From contig JAYVEB010000206.1 in the NCBI GenBank assembly GCA_043749095.1, forward strand, positions 1-11,283: a stretch of 11,283 nt of DNA, given 5' to 3'. Source of the stretch: PBB1 sp043749095 (GTDB lineage Bacteria; Pseudomonadota; Gammaproteobacteria; Burkholderiales; Burkholderiaceae_C). The notes under the pieces are model-generated. The model worked only from the letters and a program-made list of their open reading frames with translations, had not been told where the DNA came from and did not search any database. How positions within the stretch are numbered: position 1 is the first letter of the stretch; each line of letters opens with the position of its first letter. Position numbers and translations under genes: made by a program. Below are positions 1-6,628 of the stretch, piece by piece.

Positions 1-155
1 CCGCGCGTCAGCCCGAGCTGATGGGTGAGTTGCAAACCAAGATGTTCCTGCTGGTCGGTCTGATCGACGCGTCGTTCATCATCGGTACCGGTATCGCGCT
101 GTGGTTCACGACGGCCAATCCGTTCCTGGCCCAGCTCGCGAACCTGCCGAAGTAA
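1..155 (+). CDS. atpE: ATP synthase F0 subunit c, 3' end only
   Basis: This is the C-terminal 50 residues of the proteolipid c subunit, which forms the proton-driven rotor ring in the inner membrane. The open frame begins at base 3 and ends with TAA at 153-155; the start codon lies left of the window. Visible hallmarks are the polar loop ARQPEL (first residues), which contacts gamma and epsilon, followed by the second transmembrane helix. That helix contains the ion-carrying carboxylate in LVGLIDASF; the Asp codon is GAC at 66-68 and matches Asp61 of E. coli. The C-terminus runs about ten residues past the helix (ANPFLAQLANLPK). Its position just upstream of atpF is the standard atp order. 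The aspartate with no sodium-type pattern beside it suggests proton rather than sodium use, but this is inferred from a partial sequence. Confidence 0.96.
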   Translation, partial: ARQPELMGELQTKMFLLVGLIDASFIIGTGIALWFTTANPFLAQLANLPK

Positions 156-166
156 ATCACGTTCGC

Positions 167-195
167 CGGCGGGCCCGAAACATTCGGACCTGCCG
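167..195 (+). other. Intercistronic hairpin between atpE and atpF
   Basis: Bases 167-179 pair with 183-195 around a three-base loop. The stem has five inner pairs (CCGAA with TTCGG), one C-A mismatch, then seven outer pairs of which one is G-U. No T-run follows, so it does not look like an intrinsic terminator. Its place 11 nt after the atpE stop suggests a role in mRNA processing or 3'-end stability of the atpE segment, since the c subunit is needed in many more copies than b. The structure is read from the sequence; the role is inferred. Confidence 0.55.
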
Positions 196-223
196 ACTCT
201 GCCACCCTGATTGAGGCTTCAAC

Positions 224-694
224 GTGAGCATCACCGCGACATTCATCATTCAGATGATCGTGTTTCTGATCCTGGTCGGATTCACGATGAAGTACATCTG
301 GCCACCGATCACCGCTGCGCTCGATGCGCGTGCGCAGAAAATCGCTGAAGGGCTGTCGGCTGCCGACAAGGCCAAGGCGGAGTTGACCACGGCGAACAAG
401 CGTGTCGAAGAGCAACTGTCGGCTGCTCGCACTGACGCCGCTCAACGCCTTGCCGATGCCGAGCGTCTGGCGCAGTCGATGATCGAAGAGGCCAAGGCCC
501 GCGCCAACGACGAAGGCGCCAAGATCGTCGCCGCCGCCAAGGCCGAAGCCGAGCAGGAAGCGATCAAGGCGCGCGAGGTGCTGCGTGAGCAGGTCGCTGT
601 GCTGGCCGTCAAGGGTGCGGAGCAGATCCTCAAGCGCGAAGTCAACGCCGGCGTCCACGCCGAGTTGCTGAACCGCCTGAAGGTTGAGCTTTGA
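224..694 (+). CDS. atpF: ATP synthase F0 subunit b
   Basis: Encodes a 156-residue subunit b, the dimeric peripheral stalk that ties subunit a in the membrane to delta on top of F1 and resists rotation. One N-terminal transmembrane helix spans about residues 5-25 and ends in the family-typical MKYIWPP. After it comes a long Ala/Glu/Lys/Arg-rich stretch, about residues 30-140, that is plainly coiled coil, then a short C-terminal part that binds delta. The length equals that of E. coli b (156). The start is GTG at 224: an in-frame TGA at 212-214 rules out anything further upstream, and the next ATG (residue 11) would destroy the membrane helix. A Shine-Dalgarno GAGG at 213-216 sits seven bases before the GTG. 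It lies 68 nt after atpE and 32 nt before atpH. A GTG start could lower its translation relative to atpE. Confidence 0.97.
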   Translation: MSITATFIIQMIVFLILVGFTMKYIWPPITAALDARAQKIAEGLSAADKAKAELTTANKRVEEQLSAARTDAAQRLADAERLAQSMIEEAKARANDEGAKIVAAAKAEAEQEAIKAREVLREQVAVLAVKGAEQILKREVNAGVHAELLNRLKVEL

Positions 695-726
695 TTGCCA
701 GCGGTCATTCGACGGAGCACTGATCC

Positions 727-1260
727 ATGGCTGAACTTGCCACGCTGGCCCGGCCTTATGCCGAAGCCTTGTTCGATGTCGCTGCACAGGGCGATGTAAA
801 AGCGGTGTCGCAGCAGATCGACGCGCTGGCGGCGATCGCCGACAACGACCAGTTGCGCCAGTTCGCGGCCAGCCCGAGAGTCAGCGCTGAGCAGGTGTTC
901 GAGCTGATCTCCTCAGTTGTCGCTACGCCGCTGTCGGCGCCGATCAAGAATTTCCTCAGCACCGTGATCGACAACGGCCGACTGACGGTGTTGCCGGAAA
1001 TTGCAGTGCAGTTCCATGCGCTCGCGAATGCCGGTGCCGGCGTGTCCGATGCGACCGTGTTCAGCGCGTTTCCGATCGAAGCCGCGCAGTTGACCGAGGT
1101 CGTCGCCACGCTGGAAAAGCGCTTCGCCCGTAAGCTGAACGTCACCGTGCAACTCGAACCCGCGCTGATTGGTGGCATCCGTGTTGTCGTCGGTGACGAG
1201 GTGATGGACACCTCGGTGAAGGCACGTCTTGAACAAATGCGGGTGGCGCTGACGGCCTGA
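727..1260 (+). CDS. atpH: ATP synthase F1 subunit delta
   Basis: Encodes the 177-residue delta (OSCP) subunit, which caps the alpha3beta3 head and fixes it to the b dimer. It has the same length as E. coli delta. The N-terminal helical domain begins with the typical LARPYAEALFDVA (residues 7-19). The C-terminal family signature is visible at about 147-168: LIGGIRVVVGD followed by DEVMDTSVKARL. A Shine-Dalgarno GGAG at 714-717 precedes the ATG by nine bases. It stands 32 nt after atpF and 89 nt before atpA in the standard order. Several antisense open frames over it are GC-driven shadows. Confidence 0.97.
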   Translation: MAELATLARPYAEALFDVAAQGDVKAVSQQIDALAAIADNDQLRQFAASPRVSAEQVFELISSVVATPLSAPIKNFLSTVIDNGRLTVLPEIAVQFHALANAGAGVSDATVFSAFPIEAAQLTEVVATLEKRFARKLNVTVQLEPALIGGIRVVVGDEVMDTSVKARLEQMRVALTA

Positions 1261-1349
1261 GGGCCGTGACCGTTGATCCGAAACATCCACGTCATTCATG
1301 CTGACGCGCGGCGCGCCGATCGCGTGAACGCACAGACAGGAGAGAACTC

Positions 1350-2903
1350 ATGCAACTGAATCCCGCAGAAATTTCTGAACTCATCAAGAGCCGCATCGAA
1401 GGCCTGGGCGCATCGACCGACATCCGCAACCAGGGTACCGTCGTGTCGGTGGCGGATGGCATCTGCCGCGTGCATGGCCTGTCGGACGTGATGCAGGGCG
1501 AAATGCTCGAGTTCCCGGCCTCGCCTGACGGCACCTCGACCTTCGGCCTCGCGCTGAACCTCGAGCGTGACTCGGTCGGCGCGGTGATCCTGGGTGAGTA
1601 CGAACACATCGCCGAAGGTGACACCGTCAAGTGCACTGGCCGCATCCTGGAAGTGCCGGTCGGCCCGGAACTCAAGGGCCGTGTCGTCAACGCGCTGGGT
1701 CAACCGATCGACGGCAAGGGCCCGATCAACGCGCAACTGTCGATGCCGATCGAGAAGATCGCACCGGGCGTGATCGCACGGAAGTCGGTCGACCAGCCGA
1801 TGCAGACCGGCCTCAAGTCGATCGACTCGATGGTGCCGATCGGTCGCGGTCAGCGCGAGCTGATCATCGGTGACCGCCAGACCGGCAAGACGGCAGTCGC
1901 GATCGACGCGATCATCAACCAGCGCGGTCAGAACATGACCTGCATCTACGTCGCGATCGGCCAGAAGGCCTCGTCGGTGAAGAACGTGGTGCGCTCACTC
2001 GAAGCCAACGGCGCGATGGAATACACCATCGTCGTCGCTGCCACCGCCGCCGAATCGGCCGCGATGCAGTATGTGTCGGCCTACTCGGGTTGCACGATGG
2101 GCGAGTACTTCCGCGACCGCGGCGAAGACGCGCTGATCGTCTATGACGACTTGTCCAAGCAGGCCGTTGCGTATCGCCAGGTGTCGTTGCTGTTGCGCCG
2201 CCCGCCAGGCCGCGAAGCCTATCCCGGCGACGTGTTCTACCTCCACAGCCGCCTGCTGGAACGCGCCGCTCGCGTCAATGCCGACTACGTCGAGGCCTTC
2301 ACCAAGGGCGCCGTCAAGGGCAAGACCGGCTCGCTGACGGCCTTGCCGATCATCGAGACGCAGGCCGGTGACGTGTCCGCCTTCGTGCCGACCAACGTGA
2401 TCTCGATCACCGACGGCCAGATCTTCCTGGAAACCTCGCTGTTCAACGCCGGCATCCGCCCTGCGATCAACGCCGGTATCTCGGTGTCACGCGTCGGTGG
2501 TGCCGCACAGACCAAAGTCATCAAGAGCCTGTCCGGCGGTATCCGTACCGACCTGGCGCAGTACCGTGAGCTGGCCGCGTTTGCGCAGTTCGCCTCCGAC
2601 CTCGACGAAGCCACCCGCAAGCAGCTCGACCGCGGTGCCCGCGTGACCGAACTGCTGAAGCAGGCGCAGTACTCGCCGCTACCGATCTCGCTGATGGGCG
2701 CGACGCTGTTTGCGGTCAACAAGGGCTTCATGGACGATGTGGACGTGAAGAAGGTCTTGGCCTTCGAATCGGGCCTGCATCAGTTCCTGAAGACCAGCCA
2801 CGCCGGTCTGCTGAAGAAGATCGAAGACGCCAAGGCGCTCGACAAGGACTCGGAAGCCGAGTTGTCTGCAGCAGTGACGGCATTCAAGAAGTCCTTCGCC
2901 TGA
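1350..2903 (+). CDS. atpA: ATP synthase F1 subunit alpha
   Basis: Encodes a 517-residue alpha subunit, one of three non-catalytic nucleotide-binding subunits alternating with beta in the F1 head. The Walker A loop GDRQTGKT is at residues 174-181. The downstream YDDLSKQAVAYRQ segment marks the Walker B region, and PPGREAYPGDVFYLHSRLLE is the usual strongly conserved block. The arginine finger that reaches into the beta catalytic site lies in ISVSRVGGAAQ, Arg381, five residues later than in E. coli, consistent with the slightly longer protein (513 in E. coli). The start is fixed by a strong AGGAGA at 1338-1343. The 89-nt leader after atpH is the longest gap inside the complete part of this operon and contains a GC-rich 10-nt palindrome at 1309-1318. 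All key residues I could check are intact. Confidence 0.98.
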   Translation: MQLNPAEISELIKSRIEGLGASTDIRNQGTVVSVADGICRVHGLSDVMQGEMLEFPASPDGTSTFGLALNLERDSVGAVILGEYEHIAEGDTVKCTGRILEVPVGPELKGRVVNALGQPIDGKGPINAQLSMPIEKIAPGVIARKSVDQPMQTGLKSIDSMVPIGRGQRELIIGDRQTGKTAVAIDAIINQRGQNMTCIYVAIGQKASSVKNVVRSLEANGAMEYTIVVAATAAESAAMQYVSAYSGCTMGEYFRDRGEDALIVYDDLSKQAVAYRQVSLLLRRPPGREAYPGDVFYLHSRLLERAARVNADYVEAFTKGAVKGKTGSLTALPIIETQAGDVSAFVPTNVISITDGQIFLETSLFNAGIRPAINAGISVSRVGGAAQTKVIKSLSGGIRTDLAQYRELAAFAQFASDLDEATRKQLDRGARVTELLKQAQYSPLPISLMGATLFAVNKGFMDDVDVKKVLAFESGLHQFLKTSHAGLLKKIEDAKALDKDSEAELSAAVTAFKKSFA

Positions 2904-2933
2904 TTCGCCCACGACTTAACCAGGAGTTTCGTC

Positions 2934-3815
2934 ATGGCAGCAGGCAAGGAAATACGAGGCAAGATCAAGAGTGTCGAGAACACCAAGAAGATCACCAAGG
3001 CCATGGAAATGGTTGCCGCTTCGAAGATGCGCAAGGCCCAGGAGCGCATGCGTGCTGCTCGCCCTTACGCCGAGAAGATCCGCAGTCTCGCGGCCAATCT
3101 GTCGAAGGCCACGCCCGAGTACAAGCACCCGTTCCTGATCGAGAACACGGGCGTCAAGTCGGTGGGTTTCGTCGTGGTGACGACAGACAAGGGCCTGTGC
3201 GGCGGCATGAACACCAACGTGCTGCGCGCGGTCACCCTGAAGCTGAAGGAACTCGAAGCGCAGGGCCTGAAGGCCGAAGCAGTGGCCATCGGCAACAAGG
3301 GTCTCGGTTTCCTGAACCGCATCGGCGCGAAGGTCGTGTCGCACGCCACCCAGCTGGGTGACAAGCCGCACCTGGACAAGCTGATCGGCCCGGTCAAGGT
3401 GCTGTTCGATGCGTATGCCGAAGGCAAGCTGAGCGCAGTCTACCTTTGCTACACCGGCTTCATCAACACGATGAAGCAGGAGCCTTTGATCCAGAAGTTG
3501 CTGCCTTTGTCGGCGCAGAGCATGGACGCACCGACCCCGGTGGGCGCCGGCAAGTACGGCTGGGACTACCTGTACGAGCCCGATGCCGAAACCGTGATCG
3601 ATGAGTTGCTGCTGCGCTACACCGAAGCGCTGGTCTACCAGGCGGTGGCAGAAAACATGGCGTCGGAACAGTCGGCGCGGATGGTGGCCATGAAGTCCGC
3701 CACCGACAACGCCGGCTCCGTGATCGGCGAACTGAAGCTCGTCTACAACAAGACGCGTCAGGCGGCGATCACCAAAGAGCTGTCCGAAATCGTCGCTGGT
3801 GCCGCTGCTGTCTGA
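2934..3815 (+). CDS. atpG: ATP synthase F1 subunit gamma
   Basis: Encodes the 293-residue gamma subunit, the asymmetric central shaft that turns within alpha3beta3 and couples c-ring rotation to catalysis. The N-terminal helix begins with the conserved GKEIRGKIKSVENTKKITKA (residues 4-23) and continues MEMVAASKMRKAQ. The central TTDKGLCGG is at 83-91. The C-terminal helix, about residues 240-290, carries SEQSARMVAMKSATDNA, the usual family signature. Length is close to E. coli gamma (287). A clear AGGAG at 2922-2926 precedes the ATG; the gap after atpA is 30 nt. It shows no redox-regulation insert of the chloroplast type. Confidence 0.98.
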   Translation: MAAGKEIRGKIKSVENTKKITKAMEMVAASKMRKAQERMRAARPYAEKIRSLAANLSKATPEYKHPFLIENTGVKSVGFVVVTTDKGLCGGMNTNVLRAVTLKLKELEAQGLKAEAVAIGNKGLGFLNRIGAKVVSHATQLGDKPHLDKLIGPVKVLFDAYAEGKLSAVYLCYTGFINTMKQEPLIQKLLPLSAQSMDAPTPVGAGKYGWDYLYEPDAETVIDELLLRYTEALVYQAVAENMASEQSARMVAMKSATDNAGSVIGELKLVYNKTRQAAITKELSEIVAGAAAV

Positions 3816-3831
3816 TCGGCGCGAACGACGA

Positions 3832-3847
3832 CCCCAGAACCCCAGAA
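3832..3847 (+). repeat. Tandem 8-bp repeat upstream of atpD
   Basis: The octamer CCCCAGAA occurs twice with no gap, in the 56-nt space between atpG and atpD, and is followed by a run of six T at 3852-3857 and then the atpD Shine-Dalgarno at 3860-3864. Tandem copies fit a small slippage duplication. The U-rich stretch before the ribosome site could help ribosomal protein S1 load onto atpD; that is inference. Confidence 0.6.
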
Positions 3848-3871
3848 TTCGTTTTTTCTAAGGATACGAAC

Positions 3872-5284
3872 ATGTCCGCAGTGGCTACAGAAGGCAAGAT
3901 CGTCCAGTGCATTGGCGCGGTGGTCGACGTGGAATTCCCGCGCAACGCCATGCCTAAGATCTATGACGCGCTGAAGCTCGACAGCCTGGGCCTGACCCTC
4001 GAAGTCCAGCAGCAGCTGGGCGACGGCGTGGTGCGCACCATTGCGCTGGGTTCGTCCGACGGCCTGCGTCGCGGTCTGTCGGTGGTCAACACCCAGAACC
4101 CGATCACTGTGCCGGTTGGTCGCGCGACCCTCGGCCGCATCATGGACGTGCTAGGTCGCCCGATCGACGAGCGGGGCCCGGTCGGTCAGGAACTGACCGC
4201 ATCGATCCACCGCAAGCCGCCTGCGTATGACGAGCTGAGCCCGTCACAGGACTTGCTCGAAACCGGCATCAAGGTGATCGACCTGGTGTGCCCGTTCGCC
4301 AAGGGCGGCAAGGTCGGTCTGTTCGGCGGTGCCGGTGTCGGCAAGACCGTCAACATGATGGAGCTGATCAACAACATCGCCAAGGCGCACAGCGGCCTGT
4401 CGGTGTTTGCCGGTGTCGGCGAGCGCACCCGCGAGGGCAACGACTTCTATCACGAGATGGCAGATTCGGGCGTCGTGAACCTGGAGAACCTGCCGGAGTC
4501 GAAAGTGGCCATGGTCTACGGCCAGATGAACGAGCCGCCGGGCAACCGCCTGCGCGTGGCGCTGACCGGCCTGACGATTGCCGAGTCGTTCCGCGACGAA
4601 GGCAAGGACGTGCTGTTCTTCGTCGACAACATCTACCGCTACACGCTGGCCGGTACTGAAGTGTCGGCACTGTTGGGCCGCATGCCTTCCGCTGTGGGCT
4701 ACCAGCCGACGCTGGCCGAGGAAATGGGTCGCCTGCAAGAGCGGATCACCTCGACCAAGGTTGGTTCGATCACGTCGATCCAGGCCGTCTATGTGCCAGC
4801 CGATGACCTGACCGACCCGTCGCCTGCGACCACCTTCGCCCACCTGGACTCCACCGTGGTGCTGTCGCGTGACATCGCGTCGCTCGGCATCTACCCGGCG
4901 GTCGACCCGCTCGACTCGACCTCGCGTCAGCTCGACCCGAACGTCGTCGGCGAAGACCACTACAACACCGCCCGCGCCGTGCAGGGCACGCTGCAGCGCT
5001 ACAAGGAACTGCGCGACATCATCGCGATTCTGGGCATGGACGAACTGGCGCCTGAAGACAAGCTGGCCGTGGCCCGCGCGCGCAAGATCCAGCGCTTCCT
5101 GAGCCAGCCCTTCCACGTCGCCGAAGTCTTTACCGGCAGCCCCGGCAAGTACGTGACGCTGAAGGAAACCATCCGCGGTTTCAAGATGATCGTCTCCGGC
5201 GAATGCGACAGCCTGCCCGAGCAAGCCTTCTACATGGTCGGCACCATTGATGAGGCTTTCGAGAAAGCCAAGAAGATCCAATAA
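3872..5284 (+). CDS. atpD: ATP synthase F1 subunit beta
   Basis: Encodes the 470-residue catalytic beta subunit, which makes or hydrolyses ATP in three alternating sites. The Walker A loop GGAGVGKT is at residues 152-159, so the phosphate-binding lysine is Lys158. The catalytic glutamate lies in GVGERTREGNDFY at Glu184, followed by Arg185. Walker B is in LFFVDNIYRYTLAGTEVSAL. The lever motif, DELSEED in E. coli, appears as DELAPED at residues 390-396. The PSAVGYQPTLAEEMG and QRFLSQPFHVAEVFTGSPGK blocks are textbook for the family. The start has AAGGA at 3860-3864, seven bases before the ATG. The TAA stop is followed twelve bases later by the atpC ATG. A very long antisense open frame crosses this gene, but it is a codon-bias shadow. 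Confidence 0.99.
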   Translation: MSAVATEGKIVQCIGAVVDVEFPRNAMPKIYDALKLDSLGLTLEVQQQLGDGVVRTIALGSSDGLRRGLSVVNTQNPITVPVGRATLGRIMDVLGRPIDERGPVGQELTASIHRKPPAYDELSPSQDLLETGIKVIDLVCPFAKGGKVGLFGGAGVGKTVNMMELINNIAKAHSGLSVFAGVGERTREGNDFYHEMADSGVVNLENLPESKVAMVYGQMNEPPGNRLRVALTGLTIAESFRDEGKDVLFFVDNIYRYTLAGTEVSALLGRMPSAVGYQPTLAEEMGRLQERITSTKVGSITSIQAVYVPADDLTDPSPATTFAHLDSTVVLSRDIASLGIYPAVDPLDSTSRQLDPNVVGEDHYNTARAVQGTLQRYKELRDIIAILGMDELAPEDKLAVARARKIQRFLSQPFHVAEVFTGSPGKYVTLKETIRGFKMIVSGECDSLPEQAFYMVGTIDEAFEKAKKIQ

Positions 5285-5296
5285 GGATTGACGATC

Positions 5297-5713
5297 ATGG
5301 CCACACTCCGCGTAGACGTCGTATCCGCTGAAGAGATGATCTTCTCCGGCGAGGCCAAGTTCGTGGCCTTGCCGGGTGAAGAGGGCGAGCTGGGTATCTA
5401 TCCTCGACACACGCCGCTGATCACCCGCATCAAGCCGGGCGCGGTGCGCATCGTGCGGGCTGACAACGACGCGGAGGAATTCGTGTTCGTCGCTGGCGGC
5501 ATACTCGAGGTGCAGCCGGGCACGGTCACCGTGCTGGCCGATACCGCGATCCGCGGCAAGGACCTCGACGAGGCCAAGGCCACCGAAGCCAAGCAGCGCG
5601 CCGAAGAAGCGATGAAGAACGCCAAGAGCGACATCGACTTCGCGAAAGCCCAAGGCGAGTTCGCCACGATGGCCGCGCAGATTGCGGCGTGGCGCAAGTT
5701 TCGCAAGAAGTGA
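5297..5713 (+). CDS. atpC: ATP synthase F1 subunit epsilon
   Basis: Encodes a 138-residue epsilon subunit, which binds gamma and the c ring at the foot of the central stalk and can inhibit ATP hydrolysis. The N-terminal beta-sandwich, about residues 1-86, includes VALPGEEGELGIYPRHTPLI with the conserved G-x-LGI and H-TPL features. The C-terminal helical hairpin, about 88-138, is rich in Ala, Lys and Glu. I chose the ATG at 5297 because AAGG at 5283-5286 sits at a good distance and MATLRVDVVSAEE matches usual family starts. A TTG at 5288 would add three residues but would stand directly next to the Shine-Dalgarno. The gene begins 12 nt after atpD, its ribosome site overlapping the atpD stop, which suggests coupling. 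It is the last gene of the operon. Confidence 0.97.
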   Translation: MATLRVDVVSAEEMIFSGEAKFVALPGEEGELGIYPRHTPLITRIKPGAVRIVRADNDAEEFVFVAGGILEVQPGTVTVLADTAIRGKDLDEAKATEAKQRAEEAMKNAKSDIDFAKAQGEFATMAAQIAAWRKFRKK

Positions 5714-5737
5714 CGGCAGCAATGTCGCGCTGAATGC

Positions 5738-5763
5738 AACCCGCCCTTCGAGGCGGGTTTTTT
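5738..5763 (+). terminator. Intrinsic terminator of the atp operon
   Basis: Bases 5738-5745 (AACCCGCC) pair perfectly with 5752-5759 (GGCGGGTT) around the six-base loop CTTCGA, and a T-run covers 5758-5763. The hairpin starts 25 nt after the atpC stop. This is the clearest rho-independent terminator in the window and marks the end of the operon. Confidence 0.92.
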
Positions 5764-5944
5764 ATGCTGGCGATCGACAAGCGGTGGCTGCCCGCTGGCC
5801 GCTGTTCAGCGCGAGCAACGCGCGATGGATCGAATTGGCAATGAGGGCGCACCTCGCCCCTCGTGCAAGGGGTTGCGCCACCGTTGACGCGACCCTAACC
5901 TCGACTGACCCACTCACTCCAACGAGTGTCTAGAAAGATCCGCC
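5764..5944. other. Non-coding spacer with two hairpin-forming segments
   Basis: This 181-nt stretch separates the atp terminator from the PEP-CTERM gene and should hold that gene's promoter. I see no convincing -35/-10 pair: TTGACG at 5884-5889 could be a -35, but no good -10 lies 16-18 nt later. One imperfect hairpin covers 5846-5879 (GGCGCA with TGCGCC outside, CCCCT with AGGGG inside, uneven internal bulge). A smaller one covers 5915-5928 (CACTC with GAGTG, loop CAAC), just upstream of the AGAAAG that may serve as ribosome site. A 26-codon open frame from 5764 has no ribosome site and is not called. Confidence 0.5.
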
Positions 5945-6613
5945 ATGAAGCTCCGCATTCCCGTCTTCCTTGCAGCCGCCCTGTTCATGGCGGCCAGCCA
6001 GGCCACCACCACGATCACCTTTGAAGAATCGGTGGGTGTGGTCGCGATGGTCAACTCGCCAGGCAGCGCCGTGCCAGCAGCCAGCCAATTGACGAATCAA
6101 TACCTGGTGTCGGATGGCGTCTCCTTCACCTCGCTGGCGGGCCATGTCGCTGTCGTCAATCACGGCGCCGGCAATCTCTCGGCCAGCGTGCCGAACATCA
6201 TCGGGGGCACGACCAGCGGTGGCGCGCTCGACTACAACGCGCCGATCACGATCTCTTTCTTTCTTCCGAGCAGCACCTCAACGGGTGCCGTCACCAGCTT
6301 TTTCAAGATCCAGGGTGACTACATTCCGCTGGGCCGCGGCAGCGTGAGTGCGCAAGCTTTTGGCATCAGCGGCAACTTGTTGGGTTCGACCAGCGACACC
6401 GACAACAAGGCGTTCGGGCTCGCCGGGCCGGTGCTGATGTTCAACCTCGCCAGTATTCATTCGGTCGTGATCAGCGGCGACAACGGCACGGTCGGGTTCG
6501 ACAACCTGGAGTTCGGCCCCCTCACTGCAGCCGTTCCCGAACCCGGCACTTACGCGCTGATGTTGTCGGGTGTGGGACTGATGGCCTGGTTCGCACGCCG
6601 TCAACGCCGCTGA
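5945..6613 (+). CDS. PEP-CTERM sorting domain protein
   Basis: Encodes a 222-residue exported protein. The N-terminus is a signal peptide: MKLR, then a hydrophobic core, with likely cleavage after ASQA (residues 17-20). The mature part is rich in Thr, Ser, Gly and Val, has no cysteine, and looks like an all-beta secreted domain; the stretch ending GFDNLEFGPL just before the sorting signal is common in such proteins. The C-terminus from residue 197 is a canonical PEP-CTERM signal: VPEPGTYALMLSG, a hydrophobic helix, then the basic tail RRQRR. In organisms with this signal, an exosortase (EpsH/XrtA type) recognises and probably cleaves it during export linked to exopolysaccharide. No exosortase or polysaccharide gene is in the window. 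The gene stands alone between the atp terminator and a convergent cluster. A weak AGAAAG precedes the ATG. The specific function is unknown. Confidence 0.9.
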   Translation: MKLRIPVFLAAALFMAASQATTTITFEESVGVVAMVNSPGSAVPAASQLTNQYLVSDGVSFTSLAGHVAVVNHGAGNLSASVPNIIGGTTSGGALDYNAPITISFFLPSSTSTGAVTSFFKIQGDYIPLGRGSVSAQAFGISGNLLGSTSDTDNKAFGLAGPVLMFNLASIHSVVISGDNGTVGFDNLEFGPLTAAVPEPGTYALMLSGVGLMAWFARRQRR

Positions 6614-6628
6614 GCCACCCGCTCAGCG
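6608..6628. terminator. Shared hairpin between convergent genes
   Basis: Bases 6608-6615 (CGCTGAGC) pair perfectly with 6621-6628 (GCTCAGCG) around the five-base loop CACCC. The left arm includes the TGA (6611-6613) of the PEP-CTERM gene; the right arm includes the complement of the TGA (6623-6625) of the convergent TPM gene. It could end transcription or protect 3' ends from both sides. No T-run follows on either strand, so it is not a standard intrinsic terminator and may need Rho or act on stability. Confidence 0.5.

Noticed and set aside
1309..1318. GC-rich 10-nt palindrome in the atpH-atpA gap
   Set aside because: Short self-complementary GC stretches are expected by chance in such DNA, and nothing around it points to a binding site or terminator.
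5288..5296. TTG start three codons upstream for atpC
   Set aside because: It would stand directly against the Shine-Dalgarno sequence, while the ATG at 5297 is well spaced and matches family starts.
4244..5722. A 492-codon open frame on the minus strand opposite atpD and atpC
   Set aside because: It mirrors the codon bias of atpD in GC-rich DNA. Its His/Arg/Asp-rich product resembles no family I know, it has no ribosome site, and atpD itself is beyond doubt.
5764..5844. A 26-codon open frame after the atp terminator
   Set aside because: It begins at the end of the terminator T-run, has no ribosome site and shows no recognisable peptide features.
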